64,000 bases of DNA from Pseudomonadota bacterium (GTDB lineage: Bacteria; Pseudomonadota; Gammaproteobacteria; Steroidobacterales; Steroidobacteraceae): the NCBI GenBank assembly GCA_023391815.1, contig JAEWAF010000079.1, forward strand, positions 12,357-76,356, given 5' to 3'. A program made the position numbers and the translations under genes. The notes below the pieces were generated by a model. It ran no database searches and had not been told where the DNA came from. It worked only from the letters and a program-made list of their open reading frames with translations. Below, piece after piece: positions 34,363 to 44,828 of this stretch; the first letter of the stretch is position 1, and every line of letters starts with the position of its first letter.

Positions 34363-36050
34363 CGACGGCTCACCGCCACGCGGCGCTTATCGCGACCCAA
34401 CACTCGCATCGGCAGTCCGCTGGCATGGAGTCGCTCGTAAGTCGCATGGGTCATGATTGCGATTCCCTGCGGCAAACCTCGCCACGTTTGTTCGAAGACC
34501 GCCATGCCGGTGATGGAGATGCCCGGCGTGTGTCGCAAGCCATAGTCGAGCTCGCCGCGCGTATCGACCAGGAACAGAGTGCGCTTCAAATAGAACGGCA
34601 ATGTTTGATCGTAGGTCTGCACTGTGAAGATCGGCGCGTGCCGGGCGAGATCGGCGGGAATCTGGGCCGCCAGCGACTTTCCCGAACGCAGCGCCTCGTG
34701 CTGACCGACGGTAGCAAACAACAGCGACAGGCCGGCAAACCAAGCCATCGCGACGCCGATCATCGCGCGAGCCGGGCGACCAGCGTCGAGTGCGCGCCAG
34801 CTCACTACCGCCGCGACGATTGCGATCGCATTGAATGCAATGACAGCGAGCCGGGCTCCCGAGACGACTTCCAGTGCAAACGGATCTTGTGTGAACGCTT
34901 CAGTGGCAATGCAATAAACCAGTAATGCGACGGCGAAGATCACAAGCACGGCGACACTGATCCGTAACGCCCGGCGGTCGAGGCATTTCTCTCGACTGGC
35001 CGTCAGCAACGCCAGCGCCGGCAGCACGGGCAACACATAGGGCGCAAGTTTCGAATTCGAGAGAGAGAAAAAAATCAGGACGAATACGCACCAGATCCAC
35101 AGCAGTCGACGCACATCGAAGTGACCGGGCGATGTGTCCGTACGCCAGCCGCCGCCCAGCGCGCTTGCCATCTGCGGCAACCAGGGAAGAGTGCCCACGG
35201 CCAGAATGGCAAAGAAATACCACCAGGGCTCCACCCGCTCGGCGACATCGGTGAGATAGCGCTGAAAATGTTCGTGAACGAAAAAGAACTGCAGAAAGCC
35301 CGGGTTGGCGCGGGCCGCGAGAATGAACCAAGGCAGCGTTACCAGCGCAAATATCACCAGTCCGGGAACGGGCCGCAGCGTGCGCAAGACCGCCCAATCG
35401 CGTTGCCAGATCACATAGATCGTCAGCACGCCGCCGGCAATGACGATGGCCACCACTCCTTTGGTCAGCACCGCCAGTGCGAGCAGCAGCCAGGTGACCA
35501 GCATCCAGCGCTTGCTTTCGAGCGGCGCCGAGATCCGCGTCAGTTGCGTCATACAGAATGAGCACAACATTGCAGTCATCAGAAACGTAAACGTCATATC
35601 CAGGGTCAGGATCTGACCCATCACGAAATGTAGTACGGTCGATGCGAGCAACGCCGCCGCCAGCAGGCCGGCGCGAGCGCCCCAGAGCCGCCGGCCCAGA
35701 ACAAACATCAGGAGCACGTTGAGCCAGGCGGCGAGCATCGTGCACAGGCGCGCGGTCCATTCACCTTCGCCGAAGGCTTTGTAGATGGCCGCCGTCGCCC
35801 AGTACTGCAGCGGCGGCTTCTCCAGATAGATCAGACCGTTGAGATGAGGCGTTATCCAGTCGGCGCGCAGCAGCATTTCTCGCGGTATTTCCGCATACCG
35901 CCCTTCATCCGGATTGGCCAGCGGCCGCCCCAGAGCGAGCGCGAACCACACGATCGTGAAGGCGGCCACGCTGACGGCGACGAGCAAGGTTTGTAGTCGG
36001 AGGCGGGGAGCTACGGGAACCACCGCGGCGGATCGGGGCAGGGTGCTCAT
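34359..36050 (-). CDS. arnT: Undecaprenyl phosphate-Ara4N:lipid A transferase
   Basis: The 563-residue integral membrane glycosyltransferase of the PMT/GT83 type has about 12 to 13 helices. The first periplasmic loop carries ALGRPLANPDEGRYAEIPREML, with the acidic catalytic Asp-Glu of this family, and NGLIYLEKPPLQYW follows. Other segments are WLLLALAVLTKGVVA and VHEHFQRYLTDVAERVEPWWYF. It transfers 4-amino-4-deoxy-L-arabinose to lipid A phosphates, which lowers polymyxin binding. It is the first gene of the arn operon and its stop overlaps the transporter ATG. No PmrA-type CTTAA repeat was recognised upstream. Confidence 0.9.
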   Translation of the reverse strand: MSTLPRSAAVVPVAPRLRLQTLLVAVSVAAFTIVWFALALGRPLANPDEGRYAEIPREMLLRADWITPHLNGLIYLEKPPLQYWATAAIYKAFGEGEWTARLCTMLAAWLNVLLMFVLGRRLWGARAGLLAAALLASTVLHFVMGQILTLDMTFTFLMTAMLCSFCMTQLTRISAPLESKRWMLVTWLLLALAVLTKGVVAIVIAGGVLTIYVIWQRDWAVLRTLRPVPGLVIFALVTLPWFILAARANPGFLQFFFVHEHFQRYLTDVAERVEPWWYFFAILAVGTLPWLPQMASALGGGWRTDTSPGHFDVRRLLWIWCVFVLIFFSLSNSKLAPYVLPVLPALALLTASREKCLDRRALRISVAVLVIFAVALLVYCIATEAFTQDPFALEVVSGARLAVIAFNAIAIVAAVVSWRALDAGRPARAMIGVAMAWFAGLSLLFATVGQHEALRSGKSLAAQIPADLARHAPIFTVQTYDQTLPFYLKRTLFLVDTRGELDYGLRHTPGISITGMAVFEQTWRGLPQGIAIMTHATYERLHASGLPMRVLGRDKRRVAVSRR

Positions 36051-36123
36051 GCGTGGCGATGCGGCAGTCCGTTTCTAATAATTCTTGTTGGACGAAGCAT
36101 GCACCTAAATCAATCGCGGTTGC

Positions 36124-36170
36124 GATTAGTGATTAGCGAGATTGTGGCGGCGATTGTGACAGCGATGTGA
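36124..36170. repeat. Short direct repeats in the arnT/TPP-enzyme divergent region
   Basis: GATTAG occurs at 36124 and 36131, followed by GATTGTG at 36140 and 36152 and GATGTGA at 36164. The last three copies are spaced by exactly 12 bp. The cluster lies 74 to 120 bp upstream of arnT, where tandem response-regulator sites often occur. The rest of 36051-36325 shows no strong promoter that I can assign; the GGAGG at 36316-36320 is the ribosome site of the next plus-strand gene. Confidence 0.35.
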
Positions 36171-36325
36171 AGAAATCCTGTCTTCCCTGTCGGCGCGGAG
36201 CGTCGTCGTCTCGCTGACGCCGTGCAGCATCCGGCGCATCACCTTGCAAAGGCTTAACGAAACTCCGTATCCGACGACGCGTTGCAGGGGCATGCGACGG
36301 CGCATGAAACGATGGCGGAGGACCC

Positions 36326-38119
36326 ATGGCCGCTACAGTCAGCGATTTTCTGATCGAGCGTTTGCACCAGTGGGGCGTCCGCACGATCTTCGGTTACCCC
36401 GGCGACGGCATCAACGGGATCATGGGCGCGCTCGGTCGCGCTCCGGAGAAGATCAACTACGTCCAGACTCGACACGAGGAGCTCGCTGCCTTCATGGCGT
36501 GCGGGCACGCAAAGTTCACCGGCGAGCTCGGCGTATGTCTCGCGACTTCGGGGCCCGGCGCGATTCATTTGCTGAACGGTTTGTACGACGCGAAGCTCGA
36601 TCACCAGCCGGTGCTTGCGATCGTCGGCCAGCAGGCACGCAGCGCGATTGGCGGCAACTATCAGCAGGAAGTGGATCTGGAGTCGTTGTTCAAGGATGTG
36701 GCCGGTGAATTCGTGCACACGGCCATCGTGCCAGCACAGGTCAGGCATCTGGTCGATCGGTCCGTTCGCATTGCCTACGATCAGCGCACGGTGACCTGTC
36801 TGATCGTTCCCAATGACTTGCAGAATCTCGATGCAGTCGAGACGCCGCCGCGCGAGCACGGCACCGTTCATACGGGCGTCGGCAGGGCGGCGCGTCGTAT
36901 CGTGCCGCCGACGGAAGATTTGCAACGCGCAGCCGAGATTCTCAACAAGGGGCGCAAGGTCGCGATCCTCGCTGGCGCCGGCGCGCTGCATGCCACGCAA
37001 GAGCTCATCGAAGTCGCGGAGCTCACTGGCGCCGGCATCGCGAAGGCATTGCTCGGCAAGGCGGCCGTTCCCGACGATCTGCCATTCGTGACGGGCTCCA
37101 TCGGCCTGCTCGGGACCGCGCCGAGTTGGGACATGATGAATGAATGCGACACGCTGCTGATGGTCGGGTCGGCGTTCCCGTACTCGGAATTTCTGCCGCC
37201 GGAGGGACATGCGCGAGGTGTGCAGATCGATATCGACGGTCGCATGCTGAGCCTGCGGTATCCGATGGAGTTGAATCTGCTCGGCGACAGCAAGGGAACA
37301 TTGCGTGCCCTGTTGCCCATGCTCGATCGCAAGGAAGATCGCGACTGGCAGCGACGCATCGAGAAGAACATCGAGCGGTGGTGGCGCGTGCTGGAGAAGC
37401 GCGCGATGAATAGCGCCAATCCCATCAATCCGCAGCGTGTGTTCTGGGAGCTTTCGGCGCAGTTGCCCAACGAGGCGATTCTCACGGCCGATTCAGGCTC
37501 GTCCGCCGATTGGTATGCGCGCGATGTGAAACTCCGGCGGGGGATGATGGCGTCGTTGTCGGGCGGCCTCGCCACGATGGGGCCAGGCGTGCCGTATGCG
37601 ATCGCCGCCAAGCTGGCTCACCCCGATCGTACGGTGATCGCCACAGTCGGCGACGGTGCGATGCTGATGAATGGGATCAACGGACTGGTCACGATCTCGT
37701 ATCTCTGGCGCCAGTGGTCGAACCCGCGCCTGGTGGTCATGGTGTTGAGCAACGGAGACCTGAATCAGGTGACGTGGGAACAGCGCGCGATGGAGGGCGA
37801 TCCGAAGTACTCGCCGTCGCAGGATGTGCCGCCGTTCGCCTATGCCGAATATGCGAGATTGCTCGGATTGATCGGTATCCGTGTCGAGCGAGCGGACGCC
37901 ATCGCCGAAGCCTGGTCGCAGGCATTCGCGGCCGATCGTCCGGTGGTGCTCGAAATGGTGACCGATCCGAATGTTCCGCCGCTGCCACCGCATATTTCGG
38001 TGAAGGACGTGCGCAATTATCTGCGGGCGGTCTGGCACCGGGATCCCGATGCGCTGGAGATGATCAAGGCGACCATGAAGGAGAGCTGGGCATCGGCTTT
38101 CCCCGGCAAGGGCGACTAG
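36326..38119 (+). CDS. Thiamine pyrophosphate-dependent enzyme (acetolactate synthase/pyruvate oxidase-like)
   Basis: The 597-residue protein has all three TPP-enzyme domains. The N-terminal domain has FGYPGDGINGIMGA and the catalytic Glu51 in QTRHEELAAFMACG, the central domain has ILAGAGALHATQEL, and the C-terminal domain has GDGAMLMNGINGLVTISYL, the TPP/Mg motif, followed by VMVLSNGDLNQVTWE. The pattern resembles pyruvate oxidase and thiamine pyrophosphate-requiring proteins of unknown substrate more than biosynthetic acetolactate synthase, and no small subunit gene is near. It would decarboxylate a 2-keto acid. The dehydratase gene starts 16 bp later and a hydroxyacid oxidase follows, so the three look like one catabolic operon. 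Confidence 0.88.
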   Translation: MAATVSDFLIERLHQWGVRTIFGYPGDGINGIMGALGRAPEKINYVQTRHEELAAFMACGHAKFTGELGVCLATSGPGAIHLLNGLYDAKLDHQPVLAIVGQQARSAIGGNYQQEVDLESLFKDVAGEFVHTAIVPAQVRHLVDRSVRIAYDQRTVTCLIVPNDLQNLDAVETPPREHGTVHTGVGRAARRIVPPTEDLQRAAEILNKGRKVAILAGAGALHATQELIEVAELTGAGIAKALLGKAAVPDDLPFVTGSIGLLGTAPSWDMMNECDTLLMVGSAFPYSEFLPPEGHARGVQIDIDGRMLSLRYPMELNLLGDSKGTLRALLPMLDRKEDRDWQRRIEKNIERWWRVLEKRAMNSANPINPQRVFWELSAQLPNEAILTADSGSSADWYARDVKLRRGMMASLSGGLATMGPGVPYAIAAKLAHPDRTVIATVGDGAMLMNGINGLVTISYLWRQWSNPRLVVMVLSNGDLNQVTWEQRAMEGDPKYSPSQDVPPFAYAEYARLLGLIGIRVERADAIAEAWSQAFAADRPVVLEMVTDPNVPPLPPHISVKDVRNYLRAVWHRDPDALEMIKATMKESWASAFPGKGD

Positions 38120-38135
38120 CCGGTCGAGGCAGGCG

Positions 38136-39236
38136 ATGCGCAACGTCAACGCGGTACCGATCGAGGCTGTCATTGTGTCGGCGTATCGAGTGCCGACAGC
38201 AACGCTGGAATCGGACGGCACGCTCGAGTGGGATAGCACGGTGCTCGTGCTAGTGGAGATTCAGGCCGCGGGCCTCAGTGGCATCGGTTATTCCTATGCC
38301 GACAAGTCGACTGCCACGATGGTCTATGACCGCTTCGTGAGATTGCTCGTCGGCGCCGATGCGCTCGCGACCGCCGCTCGTTGGCGCGACATGCGGGTCG
38401 ATGTGCGCAATCTTGGCGGCGCGGGCGTCTCGGCGATGGCGATCTCAGCGGTCGACAATGCTCTGTGGGATTGGAAAGCAAAGTTCATGGGCGTGGCTTT
38501 AGTGACACTGCTCGGAGCGGCGCGCGATTCGATACCAATTTATGGCAGTGGAGGCTTCACGTCTTACACAGACCAGCAGCTGAGTGAGCAACTGTCCGGT
38601 TGGGCCCGCGAGGGTTTGCGGGCGGTCAAGATGAAGGTCGGTCGGGAGCCCGATCGCGATGGGGCTCGCGTGGCTGTGGCCCGACGAGCGATCGGCGACA
38701 ACGTCGAGCTGTTCGTGGACGCCAATGGCGCGTACACGCGCAAGCAGGCGCTATTGCTGGCGCGTGGGTTTGCCGAGTCGAATGTCAGCTGGTTCGAAGA
38801 GCCGGTGAGCTCCGACGACCTGGAAGGACTGCGACTCATGCGCGACCGCGCACCGGCCGGAATGAATATCAGCGCAGGTGAATACGGTTATACATCCGAT
38901 TACTTCCGCCACATGCTGGATGCACAGGCGGTCGACGTGTTGCAGGCGGACGCAACCCGCTGCGGCGGGCTCACCGGATTCATGGAAGCGGCTGCCCTGT
39001 GCGAAGCTTTTCATGTGCCGCTCTCCAGTCATTGCGCCCCGTCGTTGCATGTCCCAGCGACTTGCGCAGCACGCTCGGCGATTCATTTGGAATATTTCTT
39101 CGATCACGTCCGTCTTGAACAGATGCTGTTCGACGGCGTGTGCCTGCCGTCCAACGGCGTGCTGGCCGCGGATTTGTCACGCCTGGGGCTGGGCATCGAG
39201 CTCAAGAAGGAGGATGCGGAGTGCTATCGCATCTGA
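38136..39236 (+). CDS. Mandelate racemase/muconate lactonizing enzyme family dehydratase
   Basis: The 366-residue enolase-superfamily protein has the N-terminal capping domain and the barrel signatures. K-M-K in RAVKMKVG carries the base. The three metal acids are Asp in LFVDANGAY, Glu in SWFEEPVS and Glu in ISAGEYGY. The second acid/base pair is Asp in LQADATRCGG and His in LSSHCAPS, the mandelate-racemase-subgroup arrangement used by sugar-acid dehydratases. It would form a 2-keto-3-deoxy acid from an aldonic or uronic acid. The substrate is unknown. Its end overlaps the following gene by 16 bp. Confidence 0.88.
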   Translation: MRNVNAVPIEAVIVSAYRVPTATLESDGTLEWDSTVLVLVEIQAAGLSGIGYSYADKSTATMVYDRFVRLLVGADALATAARWRDMRVDVRNLGGAGVSAMAISAVDNALWDWKAKFMGVALVTLLGAARDSIPIYGSGGFTSYTDQQLSEQLSGWAREGLRAVKMKVGREPDRDGARVAVARRAIGDNVELFVDANGAYTRKQALLLARGFAESNVSWFEEPVSSDDLEGLRLMRDRAPAGMNISAGEYGYTSDYFRHMLDAQAVDVLQADATRCGGLTGFMEAAALCEAFHVPLSSHCAPSLHVPATCAARSAIHLEYFFDHVRLEQMLFDGVCLPSNGVLAADLSRLGLGIELKKEDAECYRI

Positions 39237-42130
39237 CAGAGCGCATGCCCAACGTTCCGTCGTTGCAGCCAGCATTCGACGTGCGCGGTCTCGATGTGAA
39301 GCTGCGTCGAGCCGTGTCCGGCGAGGTGCGCTTCGACGACGGCAGCCGTGCGCTGTACGCGACCGACGCCTCGAACTATCGGCAAGTGCCGATCGGGGTC
39401 GTCATTCCGCGCTCAGTTGACGATGTGATTGCCACGGTGGCCCTGTGCCGCGAATTTCATGCACCCCTCTTGAGTCGAGGCGGTGGCACGAGCCTGTGCG
39501 GACAGTGTTGCAACGTCGCCGTCGTCATCGACTTCTCGAAGTATCTCAATCGCGTCGTGGACATGGATGTGGCGGGCAAGACGGCGTGGGTCCAGCCGGG
39601 AGTGGTGCTCGATGAGCTGCGCGCGGAGGCGGAGAAACATCACCTGACGTTCGCGCCCGATCCGTCGACTCACAATCACAACACGCTCGGCGGCATGATC
39701 GGCAACAACTCCTGCGGCGTGCACTCGGTGATGGGCGGCGAAACCGCCGAGAACATCATTGAGCTCGACGTGCTGACCTACGACGGTGTGCGAATGAAGC
39801 TCGGTCCTGGCCACGAGCAGAATGCCAACGGGCGAGTGGCACAGATTCACGCCGGTCTGAAGGTGCTGGCCGATCGCTACGGCGCTGAGATTCGCCGGCG
39901 GTTTCCGGCCATCCCTCGTCGTGTTTCCGGGTACAACTTGCCGGCGTTGTTGCCGGAGAACGGGTTCAACGTCGCACGTTCCCTCGTTGGTTCGGAAGGA
40001 ACTTGCGTCGTGGTGCTCGGCGCCAAAGTGCGGCTGCTGGATAGTCCACAAGCGCGCAGCCTGCTCGTATTGGGATATCCGGACGTGTACGCCGCCGCGG
40101 ATCACATCGAAGAGATCATGAGCTTCGGGCCGATCGGGCTGGAGGGCATCGATCAGAAGCTCATCGACGACATGAAATCTGTCCACCTGCATCCGCGGGA
40201 GGTTCAGCTGCTGCCGAAAGGCGCGGGTTGGTTGCTCGTCGAGTTCGGCGGCTCGACCAAGGAAGAATCCGATGCCAAGGCGCGCAAGGCCATGCGTGCG
40301 CTCGCTACGAAACGCGGCGCTCCCTCGACCAAACTGTTCGACGATCCCAAAGAGGAACGGTTGGTTTGGGAAGTGCGCGAGGCCGGGCTCGGCGCGACCG
40401 CGCATGTGCCGGACAAGCCGATCACTTGGGAAGGTTGGGAGGACGCGTCGGTGCCTCCGGCTCGACTCGGGGGATACCTGCGGGCGTTTCGCGGGCTGCT
40501 CGACAAATATCGGTATCAGGGCGATCTGTACGGGCACTTCGGTCAAGGCTGCGTACACACCCGGATCGACTTCGATCTGTTCACGGAGCCCGGCATCCGC
40601 AAGTACCGTCAGTTCGCGCAGGAAGCGGCACGTCTGGTGACGAGCTTCGGCGGCTCGATTTCCGGCGAGCACGGCGACGGTCAGTCCAAGGCCGAGTTGC
40701 TGCCCATCATGTTCGGCGACCTGCTCATGCAGGCGTTTCGTGAGTTCAAGGCGCTGTGGGACCCGGATTGGAAAATGAATCCGGGCAAGGTCATCGATGC
40801 CGCCGGGCTCACCGACAATCTGCGGCTGGGCGCGCAGTACCGGCCGATCGAGCCGGAGACCACGTTCATGTTTCCGGCCGACAGCGGCAAGTTCTCGCGT
40901 GCGTTGCTTCGCTGTGTCGGCGTCGGCGAGTGCCGTAAGCACCATATCGGAACGATGTGTCCCAGCTATCGGGCCACGCTCGAGGAGCAGCATTCGACTA
41001 GAGGACGCGCTCGACTGCTGTTCGAAGCTCTGCAGGGCAATGTGCTTCGCGATCGGTGGCGTGACGAGAGCGTGAAGGAGGCGCTCGACTTGTGTCTGTC
41101 GTGCAAGGGTTGCAAAGGCGAATGTCCGGTCCACGTGGACATGGCGACGCTGCGCGCGGAGTTTCTGTCGCATTATTACAAAGGAAAACTCCGGCCGCGC
41201 CAGGCGTACGCATTCGGCTATATCGATCGATGGGCGAGGCTCGCGGCCGTGGCGCCGGGCCTCACCAACTTCCTGTTCACGCGCGAGCCGTTCGCGGCCG
41301 CGGCGAAAGCGTTGGCCGGCGTCGCTTCACAACGCACCCTTCCGGTGTTCGCCCGCGAAACCTTCGACCACGCGTTTCGACGACGAGCGAACGGAACGCA
41401 CGGACGACGCGTGCTTCTCTGGGCCGACACGTTCAACAATCACTGGCATCCTGAAACGCTCGCGGCGGCAGTGGCGGTTCTGGAGCGCGCCGGCTGCGAA
41501 GTTCATGTGCCGACCGGACACCTGTGCTGCGGTCGACCCCTGTACGAGTTCGGCCTGCTCGACACGGCAGTTCACTATCTACAGAACGTGTTGCGCGCTC
41601 TGCGCGCGGATATCGAGGCCGGCACGCCGCTCATCGTACTCGAGCCGGCCTGCGCGGCCGTGTTTCGTGACGAGCTGCTGAGCCTGATGCCCCACAACGA
41701 GCACGCGCAGCGGTTTGCGAAGCAGACGCGACTGCTATCCGAGTTCCTGGCGCACGATGTTCCTGACTTCACGCCGGCCAAGGTGTCGCGCAAGGCGCTT
41801 GTACACGGCCACTGCATTCATAAAGCGATTCTGAAAATGGATTCGGAGATCGAGGTGCTGGAGCGTACCGGCATGGACCTGAACGTTCTTGATTCGGGTT
41901 GCTGCGGCATGGCCGGCTCGTTCGGATTCGACAAGAACAAGTATGACGTCTCGATGCGAGTGGGCGAGCTGGTGCTGTTGCCTGCCGTGCGCGAAGCGCC
42001 AGCTGATACGCTGATTGTCGCCGACGGCTACAGCTGCCGAGAGCAGATCGCACAGACGACTGGCCGGCGAGCATTGCACTTGGCTGAAGTCATGGCGCAG
42101 GGACTGGGCCGGGAGGCGCCATATATATGA
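39221..42130 (+). CDS. FAD- and [4Fe-4S]-binding D-2-hydroxyacid dehydrogenase (GlcD/GlcF fusion, YdiJ-like)
   Basis: The GTG at 39221 is chosen because AAGGAGG lies 7 nt before it; an ATG at 39245 has no such site. The 969-residue protein first has a PCMH FAD domain with LLSRGGGTSLCGQCC and NNSCGVHSVMGGETAEN. An FAD-linked oxidase C-terminal domain follows to about residue 550. A cluster region carries CRKHHIGTMCPSYRA and CLSCKGCKGECPVHVD, and two CCG domains have GHLCCGRPLYEFG and SGCCGMAGSFGFD. Such fusions oxidise D-lactate or D-2-hydroxyglutarate and pass electrons to quinone. Translational coupling to the dehydratase suggests the same pathway. Confidence 0.9.
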   Translation: MLSHLTERMPNVPSLQPAFDVRGLDVKLRRAVSGEVRFDDGSRALYATDASNYRQVPIGVVIPRSVDDVIATVALCREFHAPLLSRGGGTSLCGQCCNVAVVIDFSKYLNRVVDMDVAGKTAWVQPGVVLDELRAEAEKHHLTFAPDPSTHNHNTLGGMIGNNSCGVHSVMGGETAENIIELDVLTYDGVRMKLGPGHEQNANGRVAQIHAGLKVLADRYGAEIRRRFPAIPRRVSGYNLPALLPENGFNVARSLVGSEGTCVVVLGAKVRLLDSPQARSLLVLGYPDVYAAADHIEEIMSFGPIGLEGIDQKLIDDMKSVHLHPREVQLLPKGAGWLLVEFGGSTKEESDAKARKAMRALATKRGAPSTKLFDDPKEERLVWEVREAGLGATAHVPDKPITWEGWEDASVPPARLGGYLRAFRGLLDKYRYQGDLYGHFGQGCVHTRIDFDLFTEPGIRKYRQFAQEAARLVTSFGGSISGEHGDGQSKAELLPIMFGDLLMQAFREFKALWDPDWKMNPGKVIDAAGLTDNLRLGAQYRPIEPETTFMFPADSGKFSRALLRCVGVGECRKHHIGTMCPSYRATLEEQHSTRGRARLLFEALQGNVLRDRWRDESVKEALDLCLSCKGCKGECPVHVDMATLRAEFLSHYYKGKLRPRQAYAFGYIDRWARLAAVAPGLTNFLFTREPFAAAAKALAGVASQRTLPVFARETFDHAFRRRANGTHGRRVLLWADTFNNHWHPETLAAAVAVLERAGCEVHVPTGHLCCGRPLYEFGLLDTAVHYLQNVLRALRADIEAGTPLIVLEPACAAVFRDELLSLMPHNEHAQRFAKQTRLLSEFLAHDVPDFTPAKVSRKALVHGHCIHKAILKMDSEIEVLERTGMDLNVLDSGCCGMAGSFGFDKNKYDVSMRVGELVLLPAVREAPADTLIVADGYSCREQIAQTTGRRALHLAEVMAQGLGREAPYI

Positions 42131-42265
42131 GTGCGATCGGCAGACGACGATACCCGAGGGCAGTACGAGCGAGTCGCATGAGCTGGTCAGCCACGAGGGC
42201 ATCGTGGTCCAGCACACCAGGTTGGACTCTCGACAGGCGGCGCTCGCCTTGTTGAGCACGATCGC

Positions 42266-42583
42266 CTACGCATCCGACTGATTCGGCGCGCGCCAGGGCG
42301 CGGGATGCGATGGGCGGGTAATGAAGTCGGCCGAGGACAGGAATGCGAGGATGAACAGCAGCAACAGCGCTGCTCCCGCCGCAAGGCGTACGGCGACAGT
42401 GGCGCGCGTCAGGCGCATGAACACCACGACGATCAGCGCGACTTTGGCCGCCGCAATACTCAGATTCAGCACCAGATTGCCGACGCCGAGATTGAAATAG
42501 GCGCTGGTTGTCGTCAGCGCGAGCAGCAGCAGTAGCGCGCACCAGGTCGCCACCAAGGACTGAATGGAAGCGATCTGCTTCAT
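42266..42583 (-). CDS. ctaF: Cytochrome c oxidase subunit IV-like protein
   Basis: The 105-residue protein starts at an ATG overlapping the subunit III stop by 4 nt. It has three predicted helices, with SLVATWCALLLLLALTTTS, LVLNLSIAAAKVALIVVVFM and LAAGAALLLLFILAFLSSADFI. The order, size and AAAKVALIVVVFMRL segment match prokaryotic cytochrome c oxidase subunit IV. It stabilises the oxidase in the inner membrane. It is the last gene of the respiratory operon; no clear terminator is seen in the 135-bp gap to the convergent FAD enzyme. Confidence 0.8.
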   Translation of the reverse strand: MKQIASIQSLVATWCALLLLLALTTTSAYFNLGVGNLVLNLSIAAAKVALIVVVFMRLTRATVAVRLAAGAALLLLFILAFLSSADFITRPSHPAPWRAPNQSDA

Positions 42584-43208
42584 CCGTAACGCTCCACCAG
42601 GTAGAGCAGGGGATACAGAAACACCCAGATCGCATCGACGAAATGCCAGTAGAGCGCGCCGATCTCGATGCGCGTTTTCATCGACGCCGGGCTGTGCGTG
42701 CGCAGCTGCCAGGCGAAGCAGCCGACGATACCGATGCCGAGGATCAGATGCAGCGCGTGCAAGCCGGTCATGGCGAAATACAAAAGGAAGAACTGCGCGG
42801 CGCCGTCGGCCAGCTTCGGGTCGAATCGAAATCCCAGCCACGGCACGAGATGCTCCTGCCATTCATGGAAGTACTCGACTCCCTTCAGGATCAGGAATGC
42901 CAGGCCGAGCAGTGCTGTGATCCAAAGACACCCCATCGCCACGCGTCGCCTGCCGATCTGGGCGCTGCGAGACGCGAGCGCCGCGAACATGCTGCTGGTG
43001 AGCAGAACTGCCGTGTTCAGCGTGCCGATCACGATGTCGGTGTGGCGACTGGCGGCGGCGAATGCCTCGGGCTGGCTCACTCGCAGTATCGAATAGGAAA
43101 GAAACAGGGGCCCGAAGAACATCAGCTCGGTGGCGAGAAAGATCCAGATCCCAAGCTCGGCCGAGTCGCGCTGATGTTCGCGGCTTTCGAAATGTGCGGC
43201 GGGCGCGC

Positions 43209-43212
<4 letters not shown>
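42580..43212 (-). CDS. ctaE: Cytochrome c oxidase subunit III
   Basis: The 210-residue protein has about five membrane helices. [22 protein letters not shown] is the typical first helix, [14 protein letters not shown] follows, and [17 protein letters not shown] plus [23 protein letters not shown] form the conserved C-terminal half. It lacks the first two helices of long subunit III, as usual in caa3-type enzymes. Its start overlaps the subunit I stop by 4 nt and its end overlaps subunit IV. Confidence 0.92.

Positions 43213-44824
<1,612 letters not shown>

Positions 44825-44828
<4 letters not shown>

Noticed and set aside
36051..36325. Search for a PmrA box upstream of arnT
   Set aside because: No CTTAA(G/T)-N5-CTTAA(G/T) pattern was found, so PmrA control cannot be claimed.
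39413..41173. A 586-codon open frame antisense to the FAD/Fe-S dehydrogenase
   Set aside because: It is a mirror of a well-supported gene in GC-rich DNA, with low-complexity Arg/His/Gln composition and no domain.
42090..42635. A 181-codon minus-strand frame over the end of the cox operon
   Set aside because: It overlaps subunit IV in another frame; only the subunit IV frame shows membrane helices and the 4-nt overlap with subunit III.
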